From NCBI GenBank assembly GCA_947471745.1, contig CANJKZ010001109.1:4641001-4705000 (forward strand): DNA of 64,000 nt, in the 5' to 3' direction. The notes below the pieces were generated by a model. The model saw only the letters and a list, made by a program, of their open reading frames with translations, did no database searches and was not told the DNA's origin. This DNA comes from Closterium sp. Naga37s-1 (Eukaryota > Streptophyta > Zygnematophyceae > Desmidiales > Closteriaceae). Made by a program: the position numbers and the translations under genes. Within the stretch, counting starts at the first letter, position 1. Each line of letters starts with the position of its first letter. Positions 45,801 to 57,834 of the stretch are shown piece after piece.

Positions 45801-48800
45801 TTAGAGTGCGAATTGGGAAGCAACAAGAAGGGATGTACGAATAAAAGACAGGGGGAGAAATGTAAAAGTGTTAGGTCTACGTTTCTTGAATACAGTGCTG
45901 TTTACATACTTCAAGCAACCCTTGCTTCAACTTGTTTGATCCAAACTGCAGAAAATCGAACCAAGCCCCTTCAGGTTTTAATCTGAGGACCTGAACGTTG
46001 AGTCATAATGTTGTTCTGGCTAGTTCAACCCAAACCAAGTGATGGAAAGCATGCGAATCTAGAGAGCGGAGTAGGAGATTTTGTCTGCCGACTTCGACAG
46101 AGCATTGCGTACAACTCACGTAACTTTACAATACGAGCATATACGTGTTAAAAGATCTTGATCTCTGCTCTCTGGAATGCTAAAGAACAATTTTAACTAA
46201 GGATTTTAGCCGGTCGCGATCGCGATTTGAGTGCGGCGGGATATCCTGGCAAAATTACTTGGCAGCCATAGATCAGATCTAAGAATGACATTGGCAAGAC
46301 TTCAGTTTTGATAAGTGACGAGTTTGACAATGTTCACAAGCCCAACTATCGCCCTGCAACAATCCCCAACAACTCAAAGTGCTCACTGGCAATACTTAAG
46401 ATGTTGTAGTGAAGAGTGGAGTGGGGGATTGTTGGTGCTTGTTATTGCGAGTTCAATTCCAGATCAAAACAAGGCATAGAATCTCATTCTGCTAGAACAA
46501 AAAACCACAACCACCAACAAAATCATCAACACGGTGGTTGGTTTGGTTGCACCCAGCTGGCTTGACCAAGTTCGGCTCGAACCCGTTCACATCTGGTACT
46601 TGCTCATATCTACTTACAGGAGTTGTACATTTGTGAGGTTGCCGATTGTAGCAGGGATTGAGCCAGTGAGCTGATTGGCAGCAAGGAATCTGCAAACACA
46701 AACATAAGTGAGCATGTGGAGGATAGATACAGGGAGGCTAAGGTTGCATGGAAACGAGAAGCAGATAGGAGCAACTCCATCAGCACGGATATCTGAAAAC
46801 CTGCAACAGAGGCATTAAAAGGCAACGCAACGGACATTGTTCCGAGAAGATGTGTGCAGAGTGGGGGGAGATAGATGGAATCAGGAGAGTGAAGGGAGAT
46901 GTGTTGTTTTGTTGCACCAGGGCATGTAATCACTGTACAAAATGGGCATGGAAGAGAGAATGAGAGAGGGGGGGGAGAGAGTGAGAGAGAGGCAGAAACA
47001 AGATAGTAGCAGTAGGAAAACCAAAGAATGAGGAAGATGGGACAGATCATGTGAGGTGTGATATGACGATAGGAAAAGAGGGACACAAGAAGTGTGCAAA
47101 GGTTTTGAGGTTAAAGGACTGAAAAGGACAACAGGTTAGAGTGCGAATGGAGAAGCAACAAGAAAGGATGTATGAAAAAAACAGAGGGAGAAGAGTATAA
47201 GTGTTAGGCCTACGTCTCTCAAATATATTGCTGATTACATACTTCAGGCAATCCTTGCTTCAACTGGTTTGACCCAAACTGTAAGAGATCGAACCAAGCC
47301 CCTTCATGTTTTGAACTTGAGGGCTTTAATGTTGAGTCATGACCTGATCAGGCTGGTTCAACCCGAACCAAGGTGGTTGATTTGGTTGCACCAGCCGGTT
47401 TGACCAGGTTCGGCTCAAACCCATTCATGTTTGGCATTTGCTTGTGTCTACTTACAGGCCACGTAGCTTTTGGAGGTTGCCAACTGTAGCAGGAATTGAG
47501 CCAGTCAGCTGATTGGAATGAAGGGCTCTGCAAGCACGAACATAAGTGGGCATGTGGTAGATAGATACAGGGAGGTCAAGGTTGCATGGAAACGAGAAGC
47601 GGATAGGAGCAACTCCATCAGCAGCGGAAATCTGAAAAACTGCAACAGAGGCATAAAGGCAACACAACGGACATTGTTCCCGAGATGTGTGTTGAATGGG
47701 AGGAGATGGATGTGTTAGGAGAGTGAAGTGAGATGTGTTATTTTCATGTATTCACTGAACAGAATGGGCATGGAAGAGAGCATGAGAGAGGGGGGGCGGA
47801 CAAGGCCGATCGCGGTGGGCAAGTGTCCGCTCCGCATGATCGCCAAAGCCGCGCTCTTCCTGACGGCGCCGGCCGCCCAAACGCACTTCGCTCCCCTTCA
47901 GTTCTAAGTTACTATAGCAGGACAGGAGGGATCGAAGCAGCCATCCACACAGCTCGGACCTACCTTCAAGAGGACCCGGAAGCAGTGGCCCTACAGATCG
48001 ACCTGGCAAACGCCTTTAATGCAGTTGAGAGAAGAGCGGTATTCGAAGGGCTGAGAAATGAAGCACTGGAGAGCCTCATCCCCCTGGCCTGCCTCTCCTA
48101 TGGGGCCCCCTCTTCTCTCTTCCTGTACGACTTCGCGGCGGCGCCACTGCAAAGCGACAGAGGTGTTCACCAAGGGGATCCCCTCGGTCCCCTCCTGTTT
48201 GCCGCCAGCACCCACCCATGCCTCGTGGCAACAGCAGCGGCTCATCCTCAGGTGGTCCTGCTTGCATACGCCGACGACATCACCCTGCTTGGCGAAGAGT
48301 CGGCCTGCTCTGCAGCCTTCAACCACCTCACGTCTGGGCTCGCCTCCCTGGGCCTCCTCACAACCCGGCCAAGTGCGCGGCCTGGTCCGCCGCACCGTTT
48401 GACCTCACCTCCGTACCTCCTGGCAGCCCCATCTCAAGTGAAGTGCTGCAGATCCTTGGCAGCCCCATCGGCACGCCACAGGGCTGTGGGCCACCGCGGT
48501 TAGGGAAAGACTCACGGCAGCAGCCGAACCACTCCCGCTGCTGGTGCAAATGAATCCCCAGCTCTGTCTCCTCCTCCTCACACGCTGCGTCAGCCGCCGC
48601 GCCTCCTTCCTGGCCAGAACAATGCCGCTGGAGGTTTTGCCCGTGGCAGAGTGGTCGGCCTGGGGGGAGCGGCTGCTACATACCTTCTTAGATGCGGCAC
48701 ACATAGTAACACCAAGGAGGAACGCGGAAAGGAGGCGTATTTGGCGGCAGGCCGCGCTGCCCGAAACCTTGGGGGGCTTGGGCATCACAGACCCTGTCGT

Positions 48801-51800
48801 TGAAGGGAGCTACGCGTACCTTGCATCGGTGATCGGCGCTTCCCACCTTCTGCACTCGCTCATCGACACCCTGCACCCTGCCTTAGCTGCCCTCCTCCCC
48901 ACTATGGACCCCTCACCCGACTCCGCAGCGGCCCTGCCTTCGCGCCTAGCAGCAGCCGAAGCGGCCCTCCCCCCAGATGCGTTGGAGGCCCTCCAGGCCG
49001 GGAAGAGTGACCCCAAGGGCCTTAAGCTTCAACAGTCCCTCGCCCTGGCAGTCCACACCCGCCGCCACATCGGGGTGCTCAACGAGGCAAGGCGGATGCG
49101 CCCCAACCCCCTCTCTGGACATGCACAACGGATGCAGTCGCTGCTGGGCCCAGGAGCAGGGGATCGGCTGCTGGCGATCCCCCTCACTTCAGCGCTCTGG
49201 ATGGGCCCCTCTCAGCTCTCAACTTCAGCTGCCTTCCGCCTAGGCCTCCCCCTCCCCGTCCCGAGACGGTGTGACTGCAGATACCGCACCACTTTCCCCG
49301 ATGACCGCCTCCCGAACCACCTTATGTGCTGTGAGAAGGGGAAAGGGAGGACTGCCACACACCATGCCCTCCGGGATGAAATAGCTAGGATAGGGGCAAA
49401 AGCAGGCTTCACGGTTCACAAGGAGACCTACGTCTACTCTCTGGTTGAAAAGCTCAAAACGGATGTCTCCATCCGCCATCCCTTGACCGGAGAAGTGTGG
49501 CTATGTGATGTGACCGTGACAGACCCGGTCTCCTACCAAGACGAGAACTGCAACCGTGCACCGGGTTGGGCGGCTAGGGCGGCGGCTGCAAAGAAACAAG
49601 AGAAATACGTGAGGTGAAACACGTGGGTGGGCTTCCACGCTCTTGCTGTAGATACCTACGGGCCGGCTACCCGTCGCCTGGGATGTTAGCTTACCTGCGG
49701 CAATGCGCGGAGCTGGCAGCAAAACTCCGCTATAACGCAGCCCCTACCTCAAGGGAGACAGCCAAGCTGCTGACGGAGATCCGCCAGCGCTGGAGCGTTT
49801 GCCTTCACAGGGCGCAGGCAAATGCCCACCGCTCCAAGACCAACGAGGCCTTGGCGGCGGACGAGCTTGGCCTGCAAGGGCCATGGGCCCCTCTAAACGA
49901 GGGGCAGCTACACGAGTTGATCGAACTTCCGTTCGACCTTTAGGGTCGGACGGAGGGGGCCGGGAGTGGGTAGAAGATAGGTTACTTGTTTGCTCGTGTA
50001 TTTGCTTAGCGTGCATGTGTCTGCAACTACCCTTGTACCACCCATCGTTTAATGCAAGGACCATTCGAGAGAGAGGCAGAAACAAGATAGCAGCAATAGG
50101 AAAAGCAAGGAATGAGGAAGTCGCAACAGATCATGTGAGGTGTGATATGACGATGGGAAAAGATGGGCACAAGAAGTATGCAAAGGACAACAGGTTAGAG
50201 TGTGCATGGGGAAGCAACAAGAAAGGATGTATGAAAAGAACACAGAGGGAGAAGGGTAGAAGTATTAGGCCTACGTTTCTTGAATACATTGCTGTTAACA
50301 CATTTCAGGCAACCCTTGCTCTAACTGGTTTGATCCAAACTGCAGCAGATCTGACCACACTCCCTCATGTGTTAAGCTGAGGGCTTTAACGCTGAGACTG
50401 CGTCATGAGCTGTTCAGGCTGGTTCAACCCAAACCAATTGTTCAGTTGCACCATCTGGCTTGACTAGGCTCGGCTCGAACCCATTCATGTTTGGTACTTG
50501 CTCGTGTCTACTTACAGGTCTTTTAGGTTTATGAGGTTGCTGATTGCAGCAGGGATTGAGCCAGTGAGCTGATTGACATAAAGGTCTCTGCAAACACGAA
50601 CATAAGTGGCATGTGGTAGATAGATACAGGGAGGTCGAGTTTGCATGGAAACGAGAAGTGGATAGGAGCAACTCCACCAGCAGCGGAAGCCTGAAAAATT
50701 GCAACTGAGGCATGAAAGGCAGCACGATGAACATGGCCGCTGGGATGTGTGCAGCGAATGGCAGGGGATGGACAAGACGACATGATATATATTGCATGAA
50801 AAAAAGAAGAAAAAAAATGGAGAGCATGGTACCATGATAGCATAAGAGGAGGACTATGGCGGGGGGGGGAGGGGGGGGGGGGGGGCGGGGGGGGGAAGGC
50901 GTGGAAGGAAGAGCTCCACCATGCAAAGGCGTTGTAGGGGGCTTGCAGGTGGACATGAGCACAGAACCGCGCCCCAGTGTGCTTACAGAACAATTGGTCT
51001 GCCTCTTACCGGCCATGGCCTTTATGATGATGGGCCATCCGGGTCCACCTGGATCAACCCACCCGATCATTGTGTTTTGTAGTGATTTTGGGGCATTCAG
51101 CGGCCTACGCTTGTTCGGGTACAACGCTGTTTACACACTTTTGTGTCAGTCGGGTCGCTCCGATTTGCACTTGAACCGGTTCACTCCGATTTGCATCAAG
51201 CAACTCAAGCAACTGAATGTTCGAACTTGAGATGAGAACTTGGAACATTGAACCATGAGCTGTTCAGGCTGGTTCAATTCAGCCCGAACCGAAGTGGTTC
51301 GGTTCTAGTTCTATTGTGCTCGCACCAGGTTCGGCCCAAGTTCGGTACTTGCTTGCTCATGCCTACTTACAGGTTGCTCAGCCCTGTGAGGCTGCTGATA
51401 ACAGTGGGGATCGGGCCGGTGAGCTGATTGTGATGAAGAGATCTGCGGCAATGAGCATGAATGAGCATGTAGCAGATACAAGTAACCCGAATTTTCTCCA
51501 GAACGAGTGGCGGATAGGAGCAAGGAACGCCGTTGGGTGGCAGAAGCTCAGAACATAAACGAGTTTTTAGACGTCTCAAAACTCGCAATTGGGTAGCAGA
51601 AGCTCTGAATTTACAGCAACGGGATGAAAGACAGCATGAACAACGTGAAAGACATTATTTGTGAAAGAATGGGTGCGGGGCGGGGACGAGTGCTTGGAGA
51701 TGAGTGAGGAGGGGCAAAGCCAAGCGTGTTTTGTAGTGATTTGGGTGCATTTGGCGGCCTACGCTTGTTCGGGTACACTGCTGTTAACATACTTCAGTCA

Positions 51801-54800
51801 GAAGGGTGTACTTGAACCGGTTCACTCCGATTTGCATCAAGCGACTCAAACACATGAAGCTTCAAACTTGCGATGAGAACTTGGAACATTGAACCATGAG
51901 CTGTTCAGGCTGGTTCAACCCGAACCGGAGTGGTTCGGTTCTAGTTCTACTATGCTCGCACCAGGTTCGGCCCGATTTTGATACTTGTTGGCTCGCTCAT
52001 GCGTACTTACAGGTCTTGCAGCCTTGCAAGGTTGCCGATAGCAGTGGGGATTGGGCCGGTGAGCTGATTGTGATGAAGAGATCTGCGGCAATGAGCATGA
52101 ATGAGCATGCAGCAGATACAAGTCACCCAAATTTTCTCCAGAACGAGTGGCGGATAGGAGCAAGGAACGCCATTAAGTGGCAGGAGCTCTGAATATAATC
52201 GCGTTTTTAGACGTCTCAAAACTCGCCATTGGGTAGCAAAAGCTCTGAATTTACAGCAACGGGATGAAAGGCAGCATGAACAACGTGAACGGCATTATTC
52301 GTGAAAGAATGGGTGCGGGGCGGGGACGAGTGCTTGGAGATGTGAGAGGAGGGGCAAAGGCAAAAACGCACAACAGAGCAATCACGCTTACAACAGTGTG
52401 AGCATCGTTAAGTTGCCGATTGTGGAAGGAATCGTACCAGCGAGCTTATGATATTGTAAAGATCTGTGACAATAAACGAAGCAGGCATGGATGGCACAAG
52501 CATGGGTGAATTCCGAACCGTGGGGAGCTGGCCTGGTTAAACCTGTAGAAGACCGAGCCACTACTCCTAGGTCTATCCTTTTTGGTGAAACAAGTGTGAG
52601 TTTGGTATAATCTGTTACCTTCCCTTTTTTAAAGGAATGCTACGATCAAGGAACGTTTTCTCGTACAAAAAAGCTCGGATGTCAGGGAGTAACATTCTGT
52701 ATGTTCCGCACAAGGGTGCTACGTATCTTCTAAATCTTCTGGAGCAACGTTTTCCATGCCCATACCTTTCTTCTCGCCTAGATTTCATTCATATTAATTT
52801 TCCAGACTTTGCACATATCCCCTGGTTGTTCCTCAACACTTTCCTTTCATCTCCATGCGCTATTCTTGACAATCTTCGCACAGCCACTGCTCCTGCTATT
52901 ACCGAATGTCGGATTAGCTAGTCCACTCTTTTTTCATAGCCACCAAGTTACTGGTTAGCAATACCTATAGTGGTTGCCGGTACTAGATTCAAGATAGGTT
53001 TGATTGATAAGGATGATGAGGATGAGTGGATCATTTCCGTCCCAACCTTAACAAAACAGGGATCCCAGAATACTATAAACCACCCTGCAAAACTCACCTG
53101 CAAAAAGTTGGCTAGATTGCATAACCTCCATCCACTCTAAGTTCCAACTCACATAAGACTACACTGCAGCCCAAATGCCTTTTCTTCTATCAGTGGAATC
53201 AAGCCTCATGCTCTCAACACATACAAGAATATTAGGGTCGAAAGAGCGCCAATTGCAGCAGGAATCGAACCAGTGAGCTGACTGTTGCGTATTTCTCTGA
53301 GATGATGGGCACATATCATGCGATTTATCATTTCAGAGAATTGTTTTCGCGGAGAAATGAGCAGCAAATAGTGGGTGAGAGGGCACATGGGCATACAAAA
53401 TCCACACATTTATACGAAATCACAGAGGAAGTGTAAGGTGACCAAATTTGTTCCATCTAGCATACTGGCAGACGGCAAAAGGTTGAGATACATAAACCCA
53501 GGAGAAGTGTGGGTGGTTAGGAGAGTACGGAGACGAGGGAATAGAGCGGAAAGAAAACAGGAAACATAGCCAGATGATATGGAGGGATATAGAAAGCATG
53601 GAAGAAAAAAGGGAGTGTGGTGGGAGAGGAGATGGGATGGCAAGAAGTGAGAGGGCGAGGAGGTGAGGGAAAGGGAGGGAAAGAGTTAGGAGGGCAGCTG
53701 GTCACAAACAGCAACAGAAATACAGGAGCAGAGTAGTAGTGGGTGCACAGGCGAGGAAACGAGAGTCAAGAACTTGTTCTCAGAAGGAGAGGGTTGGAAG
53801 AACAAAAAGGAGCTGCTTAGGAGCTTGGAGTTTGTGCGAATTTGACAGAACGTCACGATTGAGTGGATGCGACTGTGACAACCCGAGTCCTTGGGTACTG
53901 AGTACGAGAGGGAGTAAAGAGATAGTCACTTACAAGGCTAGGTGGCACTAAAATCCCAAGAATTGGACCAATTCATAATTCAACTCAGTTTACACGACTA
54001 CGCAAGCAAAGGAAAAGCAAAGGAGAGGGTAACGGTGGATGGGCCGTAGAGGACACGAGAAAAAACAAGAGGGCTTAGGAGAGTGGTTACAAGCAAGAGG
54101 TGAAGGGACAGATATAGAAGGCAAAGACTGATACAGACAACAGAGCAGAAGTTTGTCTCACGCAATTCAAGAGTCGTGCCTTACATTTTTCGGAGTTTTG
54201 AGAGGTTGCTTAGTTTGGAAGGTATTGAACCAGTGACTGTAGACGAGGAAAACCTTCTGCGTTAATGGGCAGTGCAAAGCATGCATAATAGATTCTGAGT
54301 TCACACGAAGGTTACCTGTACGCAACTCGACGCATTCATGAGATGGATCAGAGCAAAGAAAGAACAGAAAAATAAAACGCACACACACGCACGCATGCAC
54401 ACCGCCAGCCCGCCCGCCCGCCCGCCCGGCAACAACAGCAGCAGCACCAGCAGCAGCAACAACAAATGCATGGAAAGGAGGACACGAGACACAGGTACAT
54501 CAGCAGAGGCAATCAAAGGGTCCGAGAAAGGGAAGAAGGAAACAAAGGGGGAAACAGAAGCAGCGGAAGGAATGACCAGGGGAAGAGGGGGGGGGGGATA
54601 GAAGAATAAGGTGGGAACAAAACAGGTTGGCGGGCGGTCGTGTGGGCGGGCCGGTGGGCCGGCGGGCCGGCAGGGAGGCAAGCGCAGGCATGGGGGGTTG
54701 AAGCACACGTACAGAAACGAGAGTTCTTTGAGGTTGCTGATAGTATCCGGAATGGGGCCTCCTAGCTTGAGGTTTATGAACGACCTGTACCCAATTGCAC

Positions 54801-56063
54801 CCAACCCAAGTGCACCCAAACACACCCAAATCGATCGGACAGACTGAACCCAGAAGTACTGCACCCTGTTGCAACCGATTGCACTCGTAAGCACACACAC
54901 CTACCCGGGCGCACAGATGCATGCAAACATGCAGCCAGATGGTTTCCCATTCCGTCAGCCACAGATTTTTCTTTTTGAAGAAGGCGGTACTATTGACAAT
55001 AAAGCTAGCACTAGTACTCTTCACCACACGAGGGGGAACACTGCGGCCATCACGAATGAGTGCAGATCGGATCTTACAGCAGATGTCATGACTCGGGGAG
55101 AGAGAGCAGATCGGAGCTCACAGGGAGGTGATCATCCCGTTTTTGTCGCACAATATGTTTTTTGAGGCACTTGCGCAACCAGGATTGGGGCCCCATCGTG
55201 GCCGCAAAATAGCCCATGCAGTCTGGCAGTCCCTGAGAAATTTTTCTGTGGGGTGGTGGAGTGAGGGAGCGAGGGTGGCGTGGGGGAGGGGTGGCGAGGA
55301 GGTGGGGAGGGGGAGGGAAGGGGAGAAAGGGATGTGGAAGGGAAGGAGGTGGTGGGGGAAAAGCATCCGGGAAAAGGGGGTGTTAGATATGTTGGAGGTA
55401 AGGGGTGGCTGTGGTGTGAAGCAGCGCATTTGAAGGTATGGGACCTGTTCGAGCAAGCGCGATGCTCTTGGTGCCATTCATCGTATTATGAGAAGAAAAA
55501 AGCAAGTCCGACTTTGCAAGCCAGATTATTGCAAGCATATGTTTTTTATACCAGCCAGCCCCTCTTGCGTCAACGTCTGATGAAGTCTTTTGCAACTCAA
55601 TCTGGAAATCCATCTATCATCCAAACAAATCCTATCATGCACTGAAAATCATCATCATTCTTTCATGCAAACCATCATAATCTCACACATAGTAGTAAAC
55701 CATAATATCGTACATGATATAACTAATAAAGTCATCCTATCATGCAAACCGTCATAATATCATGCATGATATAATCACCAAAGCCATTTTGCAGGATCGC
55801 ATGTGACGCAGCCATCCTATCATGCGAACCATCATCGCCCCTACAACCATCATCCCACCTTGGGAGGCCTCGATCCGCTGGGCGTGCGCCACGGTGGCGA
55901 GGCGCGTGGCGGGTCCACATACTATGATGGCAAGTAAAAGGACCGCGAGACAGCGTATTGCGACTGCACGCGGCGCTATTGGCCCGAGGCGCACAAAAAT
56001 CGTTGGAGGCGAGGTGGGGGATTCCCCTCCTCGTCTCAAGACGAGGGCAGAGCGGCATGTCAT
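42167..56063 (-). CDS. LRR - Cys-rich/EGF - L-type lectin receptor-like protein
   Basis: Model (minus): 56063-55859 hydrophobic signal exon (CLAVLLLAIIVCGPA), start codon uncertain; 55245-55122 LRR N-cap (DCQTAWAIL...W...C...NILCDKNGMITSL); eleven 72-nt phase-2 LRR exons at 54784-54713, 54256-54185, 53295-53224, 52463-52392, 52082-52011, 51442-51371, 50587-50516, 47527-47456, 46689-46618, 45393-45322, 44623-44552, most reading NQLTGSIPAAIGNL; 43524-43187 with one LRR (NYLTGPL), then CGVSPTTAACGGRGVCY; 42809-42167 lectin. All junctions keep phase. The lectin exon shows ELAFTVNFTFAL, GPSGFAFVIAA, AVTFDIKESHQRVGLN and DGDAYTAWVDYEPG, as in legume-type lectins. It ends at G|GTGGGA; unspliced, a stop lies at 42,073. 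No kinase is found, so it looks like a receptor-like or secreted protein. Binding to sugars and peptides is inferred. Confidence 0.85.
47797..50066 (+). mobile_element. 5'-truncated LINE (non-LTR retrotransposon) with restriction-like C-terminus
   Basis: It interrupts the GAGAGAGGGGG tract of an LRR intron. The copy starts inside RT at RTRPIAVGKCPLRMIAKAAL (47,797), shifts frame near 47,910, then reads VALQIDLANAFNAVERRAVF, GVHQGDPLGPLLFA and catalytic AYADDITLL (~48,265-48,290). A second frame, 48,544-49,617, carries the C-terminal region: RRCDCRYRTTF...LPNHLMCCEKG, HHALRDEIARIGAKAGF, WLCDVTVTDP, AARAAAAKKQEKY. This is a Cys/His cluster followed by a PD-(D/E)XK-like pattern, as in endonuclease domains at the C-terminus of early-branching LINEs. 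A shifted tail ends ~49,943. No poly-A tail is visible. Confidence 0.85.
48544..49617 (+). pseudogene. LINE C-terminal zinc-binding and endonuclease-like region
   Basis: 357-codon open frame. Residues ~240-270 form a CxC...HxxCC cluster, ~275-300 have HHALRDEIARI, and ~325-335 the DVTVTDP strand with acidic residues; the end AAKKQEKYVR is Lys-rich. The pattern fits the nicking endonuclease used for target-primed reverse transcription in R2/CRE-like elements (family knowledge). The upstream thumb region is in another frame, so the copy is inactive. Confidence 0.7.
50856..50896. repeat. G-rich homopolymer tract in LRR intron
   Basis: About 40 bp nearly all G (interrupted by single A and C). 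It gives the strand a strong quadruplex-forming potential. Confidence 0.85.
54360..54690. repeat. Cluster of simple repeats in LRR intron
   Basis: (CA/CG)n at 54,378-54,400, (CCCG)n at 54,406-54,428, a CAG/CAA tract 54,430-54,466 and GGGCCGGC repeats 54,640-54,675, between LRR exons 54713-54784 and 54185-54256. Confidence 0.8.
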
Positions 56064-56405
56064 GGCGCCAGGCAGCGCTACTACTGGTACTAGTCGATGT
56101 GCGCAGTGCTGAGGCCAGCGCGGATGATGCCCAGGCGAACCGGCGGTGCTTCTCGCAACAGTACTATAGTACTGTTGTACAACTATCGACTCGGAGGTTC
56201 TACTACTATTACTATAGTAAGCGGCACTTGTAGGTCTACTAAGCGTGCTGCTCGCGACAGCTCTCGTGACGCTGCTTTTCGCCTGATCCTCTACCTAGCG
56301 CGCGAGTCCAGAAAACGACGTCTATCTACCTGGCATGTATAATATAATTGCTTTATGCTTTTCCTGCTTCTTACACGTGGATGAGTTTTGTGGTGTGGAC
56401 GTGTA

Positions 56406-56961
56406 GGCCCTGTTCGGCAGCACTTCGGGAGCACTAAAAAGTGCTCATCTTGGCCGTTGAGGTCCAACGTTGGGTGGTTCGGCACCCGAAAAATCGCGTG
56501 CGACTCTCATGCGACAAGACTTCATTCCGAGCTACCCACCCCACTTCACTCCGAACCACTCGCCCAACCCCATGCCTGACGTGGGCCCAGAAGTCAGACA
56601 TGGACCAATCAGAGAGAGGGAAGGCCAGAAGATGAGTACTCATCGTTTCAACGTGAGCAGCCATCTTCCGCTTCATTGAAGTCAGACATGGACCAATCAG
56701 AGAGAAGGAAGGCCTGAAGATGGCTGCTCAGGAATTCTATCTCGCTCATGTTGGTCGTTGAGGTCCACCAACCTGGTCAAAATTCTGTGTCTTTTGCGCG
56801 GACACTGTACGTACATCCTAGATTTCGCTGACGTGTTGCCACGATGTCAGCCCGGCAAGTTGCCTTTGGTGGAAGAACGCCCCAACGTTCGGAACCACAC
56901 CTCCTGCCTAACACCGAACCTCGATGGGCAAAAACGTGCAATTTTGCAGCCGAACAGGGCC
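56406..56961. mobile_element. Tourist-like MITE (556 bp)
   Basis: Inverted ends GGCCCTGTTCGGCAGCA (left) and GGCCCTGTTCGGCTGCA (right, reverse-complemented) with GTA on both sides (56403-56405 and 56962-56964). The GGCCYTGTTCGG start is characteristic of Tourist/Harbinger MITEs. It contains a ~45-bp internal direct repeat (AGTCAGACATGGACCAATCA) at 56,593 and 56,682. It lies upstream of the LRR-lectin gene start. Confidence 0.8.
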
Positions 56962-57150
56962 GTAGAATGGTGGCACTGTACCATCCCTACTGGTTGGTGG
57001 GGCTCCTGAAAGTCAAGGTTTGGATAGGGATATTTCCAAAACATCTCGGTGCCTTGTTGGACTAGATCGTGGTGTCCAGCACGTGCCGTGCTGATTGCTG
57101 ATTGCTCTCCCGAAAAGTCTTAAGGGTCAATCCAGCAGGGCATGACTCCT
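56962..57150. other. Host spacer between MITE and Copia-4
   Basis: About 190 bp with no supported feature. With 56,064-56,405 (AT-rich, CATGATAT-like repeats nearby) this is the only DNA that could hold the LRR-lectin promoter. I see no clear TATA box. Confidence 0.4.
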
Positions 57151-57768
57151 TGTTAACCTATAGCGCAACATCGTTTCTATTATGAGCTGCAAAGAACTAA
57201 AAACGAAATCAGGACTAGATAATGTGTAGATACAAGTTAGATTGACGATGATATGGTAGGAAGCGTAAATAGCCAGCGATCTTTTCTGAGCTTGAGTGAA
57301 GTTTAGGCCGTGGTGTGTACAACGACAATACAACTGTTGCGATCAGAAGTTGATTGTAACCGCGATCACCTCTGGAAGGTTCGCACACCACTGATTTTAG
57401 TGGTGGTGGGGCCTTGACCTCAATAGCATAGTGAATGTAAATGCTTGAGATAAAAAAAATATGCAAATACAGCATTATAAATAAGAGTACAGGGGAATAC
57501 CAATCGTCCTAGCTAGCCATGTACTCAAGGGGTACATTTCCCTTATTGCATCGAAACTCAACCGTGCGACTCCAAGTGGTTACGAAACTGTTCGGGCAGA
57601 ATCCTCGCCACTGCTGCTGCCTGATGCTGTCTGCCCGACGGTCCATATGCTTTCGTAACCGTACGACCCTTCGCATCACTTCCGCCCTTTCGACTTCATC
57701 TAGTGCTTACTTCGCTAGCTGCGGTAAGGACGGCACAATAATTCATTCATATTTCACTATTCGTAACA
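57151..57768 (-). repeat. Copia-4 3' LTR
   Basis: 618 bp. On the minus strand it starts TGTTACGAATAGTG after a GGGGGG tract and ends ATAGGTTAACA. It has a TTTATAATGC TATA-like box near 57,472-57,482. The partner LTR is outside the window, so the ends are inferred from TG...CA and the purine tract. Confidence 0.65.
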
Positions 57769-57834
57769 CCCCCCTTCACTCCTGGCCGTAGCTGGTCTTG
57801 ACCCGCTTGACTACTCCGCTGAGTTCGGAGCAGT

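Larger units (their letters stand above)
44552..54784 (-). repeat. Eleven 72-nt LRR exons amplified with their introns
   Basis: Exons at 44552, 45322, 46618, 47456 and 50516 share homologous introns carrying the same landmarks (GTAGATAGATACAGGGAGG, CATGGAAACGAGAAGC, GGACATTGTTCC, TGTTGTTTTCTTGCACCAGG). Exons at 51371 and 52011 share a second intron type (GAACGAGTGGCGGATAGGAG, TTTTTAGACGTCTCAAAACTC). Most introns also carry the GGCTGGTTCAACCCRAACC ... TTCGGCTC motif near the donor. This is the footprint of tandem exon-intron duplication. Confidence 0.85.

Noticed and set aside
52637..52921. 94-codon plus-strand frame in an LRR intron
   Set aside because: No recognisable domain, no codon bias evidence, and located within an intron of the opposite-strand gene.
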